Shown here one piece after another: positions 9,541 to 18,616 of a stretch of 64,000 nucleotides of DNA (position 1 is its first letter; each line of letters starts with the position of its first letter). The DNA comes from Metaclostridioides mangenotii (lineage in GTDB: Bacteria > Bacillota > Clostridia > Peptostreptococcales > Peptostreptococcaceae): assembly GCF_017873185.1 (NCBI RefSeq), contig NZ_JAGGJX010000001.1, positions 1,178,001 to 1,242,000 of the forward strand, given 5' to 3'. Made by a program: the position numbers and the translations under genes. The notes under the pieces were generated by a model. The model worked only from the letters and a program-made list of their open reading frames with translations, was not told where the DNA came from and ran no database searches.

Positions 9541-9587
9541 ATTATAGGATAGTAACATAAAATTTTATGTCACTTTTGATGGTCGAA
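9541..9587 (-). promoter_or_regulatory. candidate Spo0A-dependent spoIIG promoter
   Basis: On the minus strand a perfect -10 TATAAT (9541-9546) lies 21 bp from a -35-like GTGACA (9568-9573). This over-long spacing is characteristic of the Bacillus subtilis spoIIG promoter, which needs Spo0A~P. Just upstream, the plus strand reads GGTCGAA (9581-9587), one base off the 0A-box core TGTCGAA. Seen by eye only. Confidence 0.5.
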
Positions 9588-9657
9588 TTCAAAACAAATT
9601 CTTTATTAATCTGTCATTAAGTTCCATCAAAATCTATTGCGCCTAATTTTTGCAATA

Positions 9658-9700
9658 AAAAATGACACATCTAGTTATATTGACTAGCTGCGTCATTTTT
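9658..9700 (-). terminator. terminator after the LytTR regulator
   Basis: An inverted repeat of about 15 bp with two mismatches (AATGACACATCTAGT against ACTAGCTGCGTCATT) flanked by A5 on one side and T6 on the other, so it can work in both directions. It separates the LytTR gene from spoIIGA. Confidence 0.8.
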
Positions 9701-9745
9701 TATATGCAATAATATAAACAAATTTATACATAAATGCCTTTACCT

Positions 9746-10459
9746 CTAATACGTCATATTTATTATTTTCTCTTGAAGATCTTTTACATTTTTTTTATTG
9801 AAAGGTATAGTCTCTCCATTAATTAACTCAATTACATTTTCTTTAACTGAACATATATACTTTAAGTTTATAATATAATTTTTCTTGCATTTTATAAAAA
9901 AATACTTTAATAGCTCTTCTTCTATTAAATCAATTTTGTTCTTAATTTTAAATTCTCTTTTTAAGGTATGTATTACCATATCATTTTTTAAATTCTGTGT
10001 GTACAAAATAGAATTTATACTTATCTTGTATACATTATCCTCATCAAATACTATTAATTCATTATTTTTTGACTCAATGATTTTCTCAATACAACTCAAT
10101 AGATGTTTCTTAAGTTCTAAAAATTCAACTGGCTTTGTTAAATAACGATACGCTCTAACTTCATACCCTTCCCTGACATGACCATGAAAAAAAGTAATAA
10201 ATATAATTTCACAGTCTTGATCTATCTTTCTTATATTTTTAGCTACCTCAATACCATTTATCTCTCCCATATAGATATCCAGCAAAAAAATATCTATTTC
10301 TCGAGGATAATTCTCCATAAGTTCTTCACCTGAGCTAAAAACAAACAACTCATAGTCATATTTAGATTCTTTAAATATTAGATCTAAATGACTTTTTAAA
10401 ATATTTTGCTGCTCTTCTTCATCTTCACATATAGCTATACGAATAATGATACGCTTCAC
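9746..10459 (-). CDS. orphan LytTR-type response regulator
   Basis: About 233-237 residues. The receiver domain (1-125) has CEDEEEQQ and the phospho-acceptor in EIDIFLLDIYMGEING; the switch ends in YLTKPVEF. The C-terminal LytTR DNA-binding domain follows (NIDLIEEELLKYFFIKCKKNYIIN region). No kinase gene is adjacent. The gene sits between ftsZ and spoIIGA, which are usually neighbours in clostridia. The start is uncertain: the GTG at 10459 is part of the ribosome site GGAGGTG, and no ATG lies near, so an ATC or ATT a few codons in may be used. Confidence 0.88.
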   Translation of the reverse strand: MKRIIIRIAICEDEEEQQNILKSHLDLIFKESKYDYELFVFSSGEELMENYPREIDIFLLDIYMGEINGIEVAKNIRKIDQDCEIIFITFFHGHVREGYEVRAYRYLTKPVEFLELKKHLLSCIEKIIESKNNELIVFDEDNVYKISINSILYTQNLKNDMVIHTLKREFKIKNKIDLIEEELLKYFFIKCKKNYIINLKYICSVKENVIELINGETIPFNKKNVKDLQEKIINMTY

Positions 10460-10542
10460 CTCCTATCAATTCTTACTTATGATTATATAAAATTTAACGT
10501 AATTTTTCATTATTAAGATGACTTAAATTTCTACAAAAAATA

Positions 10543-10570
10543 CGGGTTACCGTTTCTTGAACGTAACCCG
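10543..10570 (-). terminator. terminator of ftsZ
   Basis: Inverted repeat cgggttac (10543-10550) and gtaacccg (10563-10570); on the minus strand it runs into TATTTTTTG. It is about 70 bp past the ftsZ stop. Confidence 0.85.
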
Positions 10571-10636
10571 CATAATTTATGTAAAGTATAAATATTATTT
10601 TTATAATATACAACTGACAAAAAATACTTGTTAGAA

Positions 10637-11779
10637 CTATCTTCTTCTTCTCAAAAATGTTGGTATTTCCATACTGTCGTCTTCAACAATATCTGTATTT
10701 TTAGCATCATCAAGTTTTTCTGATATTTCTTCATCCTCATCTATATCTCTGATTGAAGATTTAATTGTAGTGTCTAAAGATGATCTAACACTAGATTTTG
10801 GTTTAGACTCTATAACATCATCTCTAATACCCTCAAAACCGGTTGCAATTACTGTAATCATTATTTCGTCGCCTAAATCTTCTTTGATAGATGCTCCGAA
10901 TATAACGTTAGCTTCTGGGTCACAAGACTCCATAACTAAAGTCGAAGCTTCGTTGACTTCAAATAGACCTAAGTTAGATCCACCTGTAACATTTAACAGA
11001 ACGCCTTTTGCGCCCTTTATCGAAGTTTCTAGTAGTGGAGATTGGATAGCTTGTCTTGCTGCATCTACAGCTCTAGTTTCTCCACTTGCATTTCCTATAC
11101 CCATATGAGCAAGTCCTTTATCCTTCATGATTGTAGTTACATCGGCGAAGTCAAGGTTTATAAGACCTTCAACAGCTATAAGGTCAGATATTGACTGAAT
11201 ACCTTGTTTTAAAACATCGTCAGCAATAGAGAACGCATCTAACATAGATGTACTTTTTTGAACTATTTGCAATAATCTATCATTTGGTATAGTTATAAGG
11301 GTATCGACTTTAGCTTTTAATGCTTCGATTCCTCCCTCAGCATTTTTCATTCTTATCTTACCCTCAAATGCGAATGGCTTTGTAACAACCCCTACAGTAA
11401 GTATTCCCATTTCTTTGGCCAATTCTGCTACTACTGGAGCTGCTCCAGTACCAGTTCCGCCACCCATTCCGGCAGTTACGAAAACCATATCTGATCCTTG
11501 AAGTAAATTAACTATCTCATCTTTACTCTCTTCTGCTGCTCTTTTCCCAACTTCCGGGTTAGCCCCAGCTCCAAGTCCCCTAGTTAGTTTTTCCCCTACT
11601 TGTACTTTATATTCAGCTTTAGATGTAACTAAAGCTTGTTTATCTGTATTAATTGCTATAAACTCTACTCCCTTTAGTTGGGCCTCAACCATTCTGTTTA
11701 CAGCATTATTACCACCGCCACCTACACCTATTACCTTGATTTTTGCACTTTCATCTAATTCTACGTCAAAGTTTAGCAT
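10637..11779 (-). CDS. ftsZ: cell division GTPase FtsZ
   Basis: 380 residues. The GTP-binding tubulin signature GGGTGTG is at 106-112, preceded by [16 protein letters not shown] (about 14-30); the T7-loop NLDFADV is near residue 205. The C-terminal linker is acidic, and the conserved tail [11 protein letters not shown] is present, so partners that bind the tail should be recognised. Ribosome site AAGGAGGTTTATAG. It forms the Z ring at midcell and at the polar septum in sporulation. An extended -10 promoter lies upstream. ftsA, its usual neighbour, is absent here. Confidence 0.98.
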   Translation of the reverse strand: MLNFDVELDESAKIKVIGVGGGGNNAVNRMVEAQLKGVEFIAINTDKQALVTSKAEYKVQVGEKLTRGLGAGANPEVGKRAAEESKDEIVNLLQGSDMVFVTAGMGGGTGTGAAPVVAELAKEMGILTVGVVTKPFAFEGKIRMKNAEGGIEALKAKVDTLITIPNDRLLQIVQKSTSMLDAFSIADDVLKQGIQSISDLIAVEGLINLDFADVTTIMKDKGLAHMGIGNASGETRAVDAARQAIQSPLLETSIKGAKGVLLNVTGGSNLGLFEVNEASTLVMESCDPEANVIFGASIKEDLGDEIMITVIATGFEGIRDDVIESKPKSSVRSSLDTTIKSSIRDIDEDEEISEKLDDAKNTDIVEDDSMEIPTFLRRRR

Positions 11780-11824
11780 CTATAAACCTCCTTATATCAT
11801 GATTCAAAATAATCGTATGAAATG

Positions 11825-11833
11825 ATTATACCA
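11825..11833 (-). promoter_or_regulatory. extended -10 promoter of ftsZ
   Basis: On the minus strand TGGTATAAT (TGnTATAAT), about 46 bp before the ftsZ ATG. No good -35 hexamer is seen at 17 bp, which fits an extended -10 type. Confidence 0.5.
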
Positions 11834-11962
11834 TTTTTTTGAGTTTTTTGTTGTTCTATAATTTTTCATATTCCACAAATATACAAATTTTCCTCTTATT
11901 TTATAACTTTATTTAATAAATACTAAATTGATAACTTTATGTAATAAATTAATTATTTACTA

Positions 11963-12307
11963 TTATTCTTTATTCGTTATAGTTTTTATCACATATCTTC
12001 TTATTATTGAGAAATTATTAAATATTCTCATCCCAAAAACTAAAACAGCCACATAGTAAAGTGGTACACCTAATTTTTCACCTATATATGTCATTATTAC
12101 GGCTAAGAGAGTATTACCTAAAAAACCTGTAATAAAGATAATATTCTCAAACTTATCTTCGAAACTCGATTTTACTGCTCCAAAGACTGAGTCCATTATT
12201 GCAAGTATAGCTACAGAAACATATATTGTGTAGTCAATTGGATACGTAAATGGAACAAAATATCCTACCGCTACTCCAAGTGCTAGACTTGATAATATCC
12301 AAATCAT
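11963..12307 (-). CDS. sbp: small basic family membrane protein (DUF1290)
   Basis: 114 residues from the ATG of MIWILSSLALGVAVGYFVP; GAAGGAGACTAAT precedes it, and the 15 extra upstream codons have no ribosome site. Three to four membrane helices are visible (ILSSLALGVAVGYF, YTIYVSVAILAIMDSVFGA, IIFITGFLGNTLLAVIMTYI, YYVAVLVFGMRIF). The Sbp family lies between divIB and ftsZ in many Firmicutes; its role is not established. It follows two DUF881 genes, matching the ylxW-ylxX-sbp order of Bacillus. Confidence 0.88.
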   Translation of the reverse strand: MIWILSSLALGVAVGYFVPFTYPIDYTIYVSVAILAIMDSVFGAVKSSFEDKFENIIFITGFLGNTLLAVIMTYIGEKLGVPLYYVAVLVFGMRIFNNFSIIRRYVIKTITNKE

Positions 12308-12411
12308 ATTAGTCTCCTTCTTTATTCTACTTAAACTAGTAAAATTATACAATGGTTTTGTAAAATTTTATACAAATTTTTAAGTATTTTCTATAAATAA
12401 ATTTTAAATTA

Positions 12412-13077
12412 TTAACTAATTCTCTTAATTTTCATATTATTCATACTCTCAACTTCAATATTTATGCTGTATATTTCCTTTAGCGAATATGCGTATGAAT
12501 CCGGAGATAAAACCGCAGCATTTAGATCATCTACATCACCTAACGCCCTAATTACAAAAGGTTGACCATATGTAGTATCGTTCACTGTTATAGTTGATCC
12601 AGAGCATTTTATCTGAGTTTTACCTAAAACTCTCTCTCCATTTATCGAGATCGCTGTTGAACCTGATTTCCTAAGATCATTTATAAGCCTAAGAACATCT
12701 ATATCGTGAATTATTAAATCATTCGGGTCTTCTCCACTCTCTACGTCACGATCGCTGTCGTTCATAGTAATCATTATGCCAGCCCCTTCAATGTCTGTTC
12801 GTCCACTTCTATCTTTTAAGCTCGAAAGTTCATCTTCCATTACATCTTTTATTTCCTTGGATCTAGTTCTATCTTCATATTTTTTTAGATCTTCTTCATA
12901 TCTTCCCAGTTTTTTATCAAGCAAGTTAATTTTTTCTTTCTTGGCATCAATTTCAGATTCAATTTTTCCAACTTGATCTAAAGTCATATATATCTTGTCT
13001 GGATCAAATGATTTTATAAATATAGAGATCATTATTCCAAGTATAAATGTACCCAGTACAACAAATTTATTTTTCAT
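12412..13077 (-). CDS. DUF881 (YlxW/YlxX-type) protein 1
   Basis: 221 residues: an N-terminal membrane anchor (VVLGTFILGIMISIFI), a coiled coil at about 40-80 (KIESEIDAKKEKINLLDKKL), then the DUF881 domain with DIEGAGIMITMNDSD, AISINGERVL and TYGQPFVIRALGD. Probably an outer-face membrane-bound division-cluster protein; function unknown. The ATG follows the stop of the other DUF881 gene by 3 nt with only a weak ribosome site, so translation is likely coupled. It is a paralogue of that neighbour, with the same domain order. Confidence 0.87.
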   Translation of the reverse strand: MKNKFVVLGTFILGIMISIFIKSFDPDKIYMTLDQVGKIESEIDAKKEKINLLDKKLGRYEEDLKKYEDRTRSKEIKDVMEDELSSLKDRSGRTDIEGAGIMITMNDSDRDVESGEDPNDLIIHDIDVLRLINDLRKSGSTAISINGERVLGKTQIKCSGSTITVNDTTYGQPFVIRALGDVDDLNAAVLSPDSYAYSLKEIYSINIEVESMNNMKIKRIS

Positions 13078-13080
13078 ATT

Positions 13081-13764
13081 TTATTTACCAGCCAAATTTA
13101 TTTTTCCACTATGTGAATTTACTTTTATATTATCGCTCTTATCAATATCCACCTTTGCACTGTAATGCTGCTCTATTTCCCAGACAATACCGTATTTGAT
13201 ATTAAGTGCCGACGCTAGTGTATTTGAATCCCCAATAGCCTTTATTACCAGTGGACTCTTGAGCTTATTTTCATTTATGTAAAGTTGATCTCCTTCTAAA
13301 TGCAGGTATGTATCTGAAACAATCCTATTTCCATTTACAGAGATAGCACTCGCTTGAGCTGAGTTTAGTTTGTTTATAATAGACAATATTAAATCATAAT
13401 TATACATTATATTTTTGCTATCGGCTAGTCTATCGCCTTGATTAATGGGATTTATGGTTACTTCTATACCTTTTCCCTCGACATCCGTCAATCCAGATAA
13501 CCTTTCATATTTATCTATTTCTTGCTTTAGAGCACCTTCATCCCCGCTATTTTTATATGTATCTAATTTTTTCTTAGTCTCCAATATCTCTTCTTCTAAT
13601 TTATCTTCTTTATTATTTAGTGATTTCAACTCACTTGTCAACTCTTCGCCTCTTCTATTCGTCGAAACACCTTTATTTTCTAAATTTATAGATTTAAGCT
13701 GTGAAGTGACCAGAAATCCTAATACTACACATGCTATTACTATATATTTATTAGAAAACTTCAT
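13081..13764 (-). CDS. DUF881 (YlxW/YlxX-type) protein 2
   Basis: 227 residues from the ATG of MKFSNKYIV, 7 nt after TAGGG; a TTG two codons upstream is possible. Membrane anchor IVIACVVLGFLVTSQL, a charged coiled coil (EELTSELKSLNNKEDKLEEE and on), then DUF881 marks DVEGKGIEVTINP, AISVNGNRIV and SPLVIKAIGD. It follows divIB by about 30 bp. Paired DUF881 genes beside sbp are a conserved feature of Firmicutes division clusters; the job of the proteins is not known. Confidence 0.87.
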   Translation of the reverse strand: MKFSNKYIVIACVVLGFLVTSQLKSINLENKGVSTNRRGEELTSELKSLNNKEDKLEEEILETKKKLDTYKNSGDEGALKQEIDKYERLSGLTDVEGKGIEVTINPINQGDRLADSKNIMYNYDLILSIINKLNSAQASAISVNGNRIVSDTYLHLEGDQLYINENKLKSPLVIKAIGDSNTLASALNIKYGIVWEIEQHYSAKVDIDKSDNIKVNSHSGKINLAGK

Positions 13765-13795
13765 TTTCAAACCCTACCACGTCCTTACTATCCTA

Positions 13796-14545
13796 TTATT
13801 CTGGACTATAAACTGCGTATTTGTTTTGTGTTAAGTCTACAGAACCCCTGCTAATTTTTTTGTTGTTCAAGTCTAAAACGACTTTACTAACTCTATGTAT
13901 ATTATAATCTAAATTGTCATCGTTAGGTAGTAAGATTTTTATATTTCCTCTAGTCAACACGTCTATATTGCTATCTTTTTGCATATTTACTTGCTTTGTC
14001 TCGTTATACATACCATATTTTTCTAAAACAGACATAAGTAAAAAGAATTTATTTTTTGAATTTTGGTCCTTAAACTTTATAGTTTTATAGTCCTCTATAG
14101 AGTAATCTATTTCGATAATTTTATCGTTTCTACTCTCATTTGTACCTTTTAGCTCTTCTAATAAATTACCATCTCTATCTATATAGCAGTAGTTGTCTCC
14201 GTCTTTTAATGTAACAAAAACCTTTTTTTCTACCACTTTTACAATAATTTTATTTGGTAGTTTTCTATCTACTTCTACAGTATCTATATATGAATTTTTC
14301 TTTATTCCTTCGATAATATCTTTTTTACTGTACATAAATATATTTTTATCTTTTTTTGTGCCTATTGTATTTAGTATACTTGATTTTGTTACTTTTTCAT
14401 TTCCGCTTACTTCGATATACTTAACATTAAAAATATCACTCACAAGTACTGCACATATTGAAAAGGAAAACATTAGTACAAACACCAACACTATCATTAC
14501 CCTACTTGGATTAAGTCTCTTTTTAGTTTTTTGCTTTTTTTTCAT
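13796..14545 (-). CDS. cell division protein DivIB/FtsQ
   Basis: 249 residues: basic N-terminus (MKKKQKTKKRLNPSR), one membrane helix (VMIVLVFVLMFSFSICAVLV, about 17-37), a POTRA domain (VKYIEVSGNEKVTKSSILNTIG to about 105), and the beta domain with KTIKFKDQNSKNKFFLL. It acts at the outer face of the septum, in a complex with FtsL and DivIC to control septal wall synthesis. Ribosome site AGAAGGGAGATGACAAA. Short for DivIB but complete. It starts after the murG terminator, so it begins a new transcription unit with the DUF881 genes. Confidence 0.9.
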   Translation of the reverse strand: MKKKQKTKKRLNPSRVMIVLVFVLMFSFSICAVLVSDIFNVKYIEVSGNEKVTKSSILNTIGTKKDKNIFMYSKKDIIEGIKKNSYIDTVEVDRKLPNKIIVKVVEKKVFVTLKDGDNYCYIDRDGNLLEELKGTNESRNDKIIEIDYSIEDYKTIKFKDQNSKNKFFLLMSVLEKYGMYNETKQVNMQKDSNIDVLTRGNIKILLPNDDNLDYNIHRVSKVVLDLNNKKISRGSVDLTQNKYAVYSPE

Positions 14546-14660
14546 TTTGTCATCTCCCTTCTGTAATTAAATACAACTTTAGTAATTGTAACTCCTACAA
14601 AAAAAGAGCGTTATTTTTAGACATATTGCGCCATTCTTTGTTAAAAACACTTAAATACAC

Positions 14661-14732
14661 AAAAATACCCTTAAAATTTACACATTTCTTAGTCTTAACA
14701 AACTGATTAATGTAAATTTTAAGGGTATTTTA
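14661..14732 (-). terminator. long hairpin terminator of murG
   Basis: Arms of about 21 bp (14661-14682 and 14711-14732) with core ACCCTTAAAATTTACA and its complement, and a 28-nt loop. Both sides are flanked by A or T runs, so it can stop either strand. It lies between murG and divIB and splits the wall-synthesis run in two. Confidence 0.85.
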
Positions 14733-14821
14733 TCGTACTATTTTAAGTTTTTATTTTAGTTTAAATTACAACTTATAGTTTTAACTTGGTAATCAAACGA
14801 TCTGTTCCTTCTTAAATAAAT

Positions 14822-16039
14822 CTACTTTTTCTTTATTCCGATAACTTTAGGCTCTGTTTTTGAATCGCTAAAGGTCTCTTGTACTTTTTTCTCTTCTTTA
14901 CTAACCTTACTGCTCGAATTAGAATCCTGTTTTTTATTTGATTTTACAACCTTCATAACTTCATCGAAAATCAAATCGATAGCTTCTGGTTTTCCAATAT
15001 CTTTACTCGCTCTAGACATGTCTATTAACGCTTCTCTGTCTCCCAGCAATTTAAACACTGTAGCATTTAATTTTTCTGGTGTAAGCTCTTTTTCAAGTAT
15101 GCAAACACCTCCACCTTGCTTTTCAATACTCTTTGCATTGTACTCCTGATGATTTTCTGCTGTATAAGCCTTTGGTATTATTACTGAAGGTTTTCCAAGA
15201 GCTGTAATTTCAGCTAAGGATATCGCACCTGCACTACCTATTACTAAATCACTAGCTGCAAGCGTATTTGCCATGTCTTCTAAATACGGTACAACCTTTT
15301 GATAAGGCTTTAGATTTATATAGCCTATTTCTTCAATAAATTCATCATAAAATTTAGTTCCTGTTGCAAATACAAAAGCTACATCTTCATATACCATATT
15401 CTCGATAAGTAGCTTCATGGCATTATTTATCTTTCTAGATCCTCCACTACCTCCGTAGCAAAGAACCATTTTTTTATCTTCACTTATACCAAGGTTTTTC
15501 CTAGCATTATCTTTTCTAGCGATAAGTATCTCTTTTCTAACAGGATTTCCTGTAAAAACAAGTTTTTCTCTAGTAGATTCTGGAAATCTCTTGTGAGAAT
15601 CTTCAAAACTAGTCAAAACTTTAGTAACAGTTTTGGCTAGTATTTTGTTAGTTACTCCTGGAAAAGAATTTTGCTCATGAACTATAGTCGGGATTTTTTT
15701 CATAGAAGCATTAAATAGTACAGGACCACTTACGTATCCACCAGTACCAATAACCACATCTGGTTTGAACTTCTTTATTACCCTTCTAGCCTGTTCCATA
15801 CCTTTAAAAAGCCTAAAGACTCTTTTTATATTCTCAAGATCTATTTTTCTATTAAAACCCTGAACAGTAACAGTTTTAAGCTCAAAACCGTTCTTTGGCA
15901 CTATTTCAGATTCTATTCCTTTTTCTGTTCCTACAAAGAGTATTTCAACATCTGGATATTCGTCCTTAATTCTATTGGCAATAGATATCGCTGGATAAAT
16001 ATGGCCTCCAGTACCTCCTCCAGATAACATAACTTTCAT
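14822..16039 (-). CDS. murG: UDP-GlcNAc:lipid I N-acetylglucosaminyltransferase
   Basis: 405 residues, GT-B fold. The N-terminal lipid-side loop SGGGTGGHIYPAISIA is at about 5-20, the second G loop CYGGSGGSRKINN near 195, and the UDP-GlcNAc contact GSAGAISLAEITALGKPSVIIP near 265. It makes lipid II at the inner face of the membrane. The last ~45 residues are a charged serine- and lysine-rich tail (QDSNSSSKVSKEEKK) not found in typical 360-residue MurG. It follows spoVE by 17 bp. Confidence 0.97.
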   Translation of the reverse strand: MKVMLSGGGTGGHIYPAISIANRIKDEYPDVEILFVGTEKGIESEIVPKNGFELKTVTVQGFNRKIDLENIKRVFRLFKGMEQARRVIKKFKPDVVIGTGGYVSGPVLFNASMKKIPTIVHEQNSFPGVTNKILAKTVTKVLTSFEDSHKRFPESTREKLVFTGNPVRKEILIARKDNARKNLGISEDKKMVLCYGGSGGSRKINNAMKLLIENMVYEDVAFVFATGTKFYDEFIEEIGYINLKPYQKVVPYLEDMANTLAASDLVIGSAGAISLAEITALGKPSVIIPKAYTAENHQEYNAKSIEKQGGGVCILEKELTPEKLNATVFKLLGDREALIDMSRASKDIGKPEAIDLIFDEVMKVVKSNKKQDSNSSSKVSKEEKKVQETFSDSKTEPKVIGIKKK

Positions 16040-16056
16040 TCTTTAATCATCCCCTG

Positions 16057-17190
16057 TTAATTATTAATTTTGACATGCTTTGAGATGTTTAGTACTATAC
16101 CAACTGCCCCCATAAAGATGGTGAGCGATGTACCTCCATAACTTATAAACGGAAGTGCAACTCCTGTAGCTGGCATAGAAGAAGTTGCGACTGCAATATT
16201 AAGTGCAGCCTGTATACCGATTTGCGCCCCTATTCCTATTACGACCATACAGGCGAATACATTAGTTGTTTTAAGTGCTACTCTAACGCATCGATATACT
16301 AATATTATAAATAACATAATTACTACTATACATCCTATTAAGCCTAGCTCTTCTCCTATTATAGCAAATATAAAGTCATTTTGTGGCTCAGGAATATAAA
16401 AATATTTTTGTTTACTCTGTCCAAGACCAAGACCAAAGATTCCTCCTGATCCTAATGCGTATAGTCCCTGAATAACCTGATAGCCGCTTCCAAGAGGATC
16501 TTGAAACGGATCTAAAAACGATGTAACTCTACTAAGTCTATACGGTTCAGCAATTACTAACACTGCAAATAATGCCACGCCAAGCCCAATCATAGTAAAG
16601 ATTATCTTCATATCCATTCCTGCAGCAAATATCATTACAAACGTAACGAGTATTACTGTTCCAGCAGTTGAAAGATTTGGCTGAAGGATAATAAGGGCGA
16701 AAAATACACACGGAACTATTAAGAGCGGTAAAACTCCCTTTGTCAGTGACTTAATCTGGTCATACTTTTTTTCTATAAGCTTTGCTGTAAGCAATATAGT
16801 TGCGAATTTGGCAATCTCTGCGGGCTGAAACGTAAGCGCTCCAATACCAAGCCATCTTCTAGCTCCATTTGCCTCTATTCCTAGAGGAGTTAAAACTAAT
16901 ACTAAAAACACTACTGCTATAATTCCTACATAACTAGCGTTCTTTTTCCAAAATCTATAGTCTATCTTTGATGTAGCCATCATGACTATAAATCCTAATG
17001 TAGCGTATACAATATTTTTCTTAAGAAAGTAGTATGAGTCATTGTGTTTAAATGAAGACTGTATATAGCTTGCACTAAACACCATTATTATTCCTATAAA
17101 TACTAAGATCATTGTAGTATAAAAAATAACTCCATCGAACTCAGTATCTTTTCCTATTCCTATTTGCTTTTTTAACTTTTCTCTAGGCAA
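16057..17190 (-). CDS. spoVE: SEDS lipid II polymerase, SpoVE/FtsW type
   Basis: 377 residues with about ten membrane helices, SEDS family. Marks: ANGARRWLGIGALTFQPAEIAKFA (conserved Arg/Trp loop), LGQSKQKYFYIPEPQNDFIFAIIGEELG (catalytic loop) and the C-terminal GVALPFISYGGTS. It polymerises glycan strands together with a class B PBP, presumably SpoVD encoded four genes upstream. Start is TTG at 17190 after TGGAGGTAGG. In clostridia the copy in this cluster is called SpoVE and serves the spore cortex; FtsW-type vegetative use cannot be excluded. Confidence 0.93.
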   Translation of the reverse strand: MPREKLKKQIGIGKDTEFDGVIFYTTMILVFIGIIMVFSASYIQSSFKHNDSYYFLKKNIVYATLGFIVMMATSKIDYRFWKKNASYVGIIAVVFLVLVLTPLGIEANGARRWLGIGALTFQPAEIAKFATILLTAKLIEKKYDQIKSLTKGVLPLLIVPCVFFALIILQPNLSTAGTVILVTFVMIFAAGMDMKIIFTMIGLGVALFAVLVIAEPYRLSRVTSFLDPFQDPLGSGYQVIQGLYALGSGGIFGLGLGQSKQKYFYIPEPQNDFIFAIIGEELGLIGCIVVIMLFIILVYRCVRVALKTTNVFACMVVIGIGAQIGIQAALNIAVATSSMPATGVALPFISYGGTSLTIFMGAVGIVLNISKHVKINN

Positions 17191-17240
17191 CTAAAAACCT
17201 ACCTCCATTCTTGCATTTAAGTAAGTTTCGAGATAAGAGA

Positions 17241-18599
17241 TTATTTTAAATTGTGCACATTATCTTTGAAGTCTTGACCTCTTACTTCAAAATTCTCATA
17301 CATACCCCAACTCGCACAAGCTGGCGAAAGAAGCACAATATCACCTTCTTTAGATATCTGATGAGAAATCCTTACTGCTTCTTCCATATCATTTACGATA
17401 TAGGTATCATTAATCCCTTTATTTTTAGCAGATTTTTCTATTTTAATGGCCGTTTCTCCCATAAGTATGATGGCTTTGACATTTGCTTTAGCTACTTCTA
17501 ACATTTCATCAAAGCTACTTCCTTTATCCATACCACCTGCTATTAATACTATCGGATTTTTATATGACTCCAATGCTTTTATACTTGAATCTGGATTAGT
17601 ACCTTTTGAATCATTGATATAGTTTACTCCATTTAAAGTTTTTACAAACTCTTGTCTGTGTTCAACGCCTTCAAATGTTTTTACTGTATCTCTTATAACT
17701 TCTACTTCTATACCACATACATATGACATAGCAATCGCAGCCATGCAGTTTTCTAGATTGTGAATTCCTGGCAAGCTAATCTCGTCCTTGTTTAATAATA
17801 TAATTTTGTCATCTATATCTATAATTATATTATTATTTTCATCTAAATATACTCCGCCAGAGATTTTTTCTTTATGAGAGAAAAATATCACTTTAGCAGC
17901 ACAGTCCTTTTCTAGATTTTTAGTATTTTCATCATCATAGTTTAAAATGCAAAAATCATCTTTAGTTTGATTTGTAAATATTTTAGATTTTGCAGTTATG
18001 TAATTTTCCATAGTTTTGTGTCTATTTAAATGGTCTTCTGTAATATTTAGAACTGCACTAACTCTAGGTCTAAATTCCTTTGTACTTTCGAGTTGAAAGC
18101 TGCTAAGTTCTGTTACTACATATGAATCCCTAACTGCTTTTTCAACAGTGTCAATAACTGGTGAACCTATATTTCCAGATACATAAGTGTCCTTGTTTGC
18201 TCTTTTAAATATCTCTCCGACTAAAGTTGTAGTCGTAGTTTTTCCATTAGTTCCTGTTATGCCTATAAAAGTGGGTTCTTTTGAAAGCCTGTATGCAAGT
18301 TCAACTTCCCCTATGATTTCTTTGTTTAATTTGTATAGCTTTTGTATAAAAGGTAGATCAAGCGGGACTCCTGGTGACACTACGACCATGTCTATATTTT
18401 CAATTCTCTCTGGGTGACTGCCTAATATGTATTCTACATTTTTTAAAGAATCTAGTTCTTTAAGTATATCTTTTAAGTCTTCTTTTGTTTTTACATCATT
18501 AACTACAACATGTGCTCCTAATTTATCTAAACACTTAATCACAGATACACCTGTTTTAGCAAGTCCTACCAATAATATTTTTTTGTCTGCCAAGTCCAT
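17241..18599 (-). CDS. murD: UDP-MurNAc-L-Ala:D-Glu ligase
   Basis: 452 residues from the ATG of MDLADKKILLVGLAKTGVS, after AGGGGGAGTAAAA; the longer frame overlaps mraY and is rejected. Rossmann N-domain, ATP P-loop GITGTNGKTTTTTLVGEIF (about 110-128), then EDHLNRHKTMENY and the C-domain GTNPDSSIKAL with DKGSSFDEM. It adds D-Glu to the stem peptide in the cytoplasm. It starts 17 bp after mraY, in one run with mraY, spoVE and murG. Confidence 0.97.
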   Translation of the reverse strand: MDLADKKILLVGLAKTGVSVIKCLDKLGAHVVVNDVKTKEDLKDILKELDSLKNVEYILGSHPERIENIDMVVVSPGVPLDLPFIQKLYKLNKEIIGEVELAYRLSKEPTFIGITGTNGKTTTTTLVGEIFKRANKDTYVSGNIGSPVIDTVEKAVRDSYVVTELSSFQLESTKEFRPRVSAVLNITEDHLNRHKTMENYITAKSKIFTNQTKDDFCILNYDDENTKNLEKDCAAKVIFFSHKEKISGGVYLDENNNIIIDIDDKIILLNKDEISLPGIHNLENCMAAIAMSYVCGIEVEVIRDTVKTFEGVEHRQEFVKTLNGVNYINDSKGTNPDSSIKALESYKNPIVLIAGGMDKGSSFDEMLEVAKANVKAIILMGETAIKIEKSAKNKGINDTYIVNDMEEAVRISHQISKEGDIVLLSPACASWGMYENFEVRGQDFKDNVHNLK

Positions 18600-18616
18600 T
18601 TTTACTCCCCCTAAAT

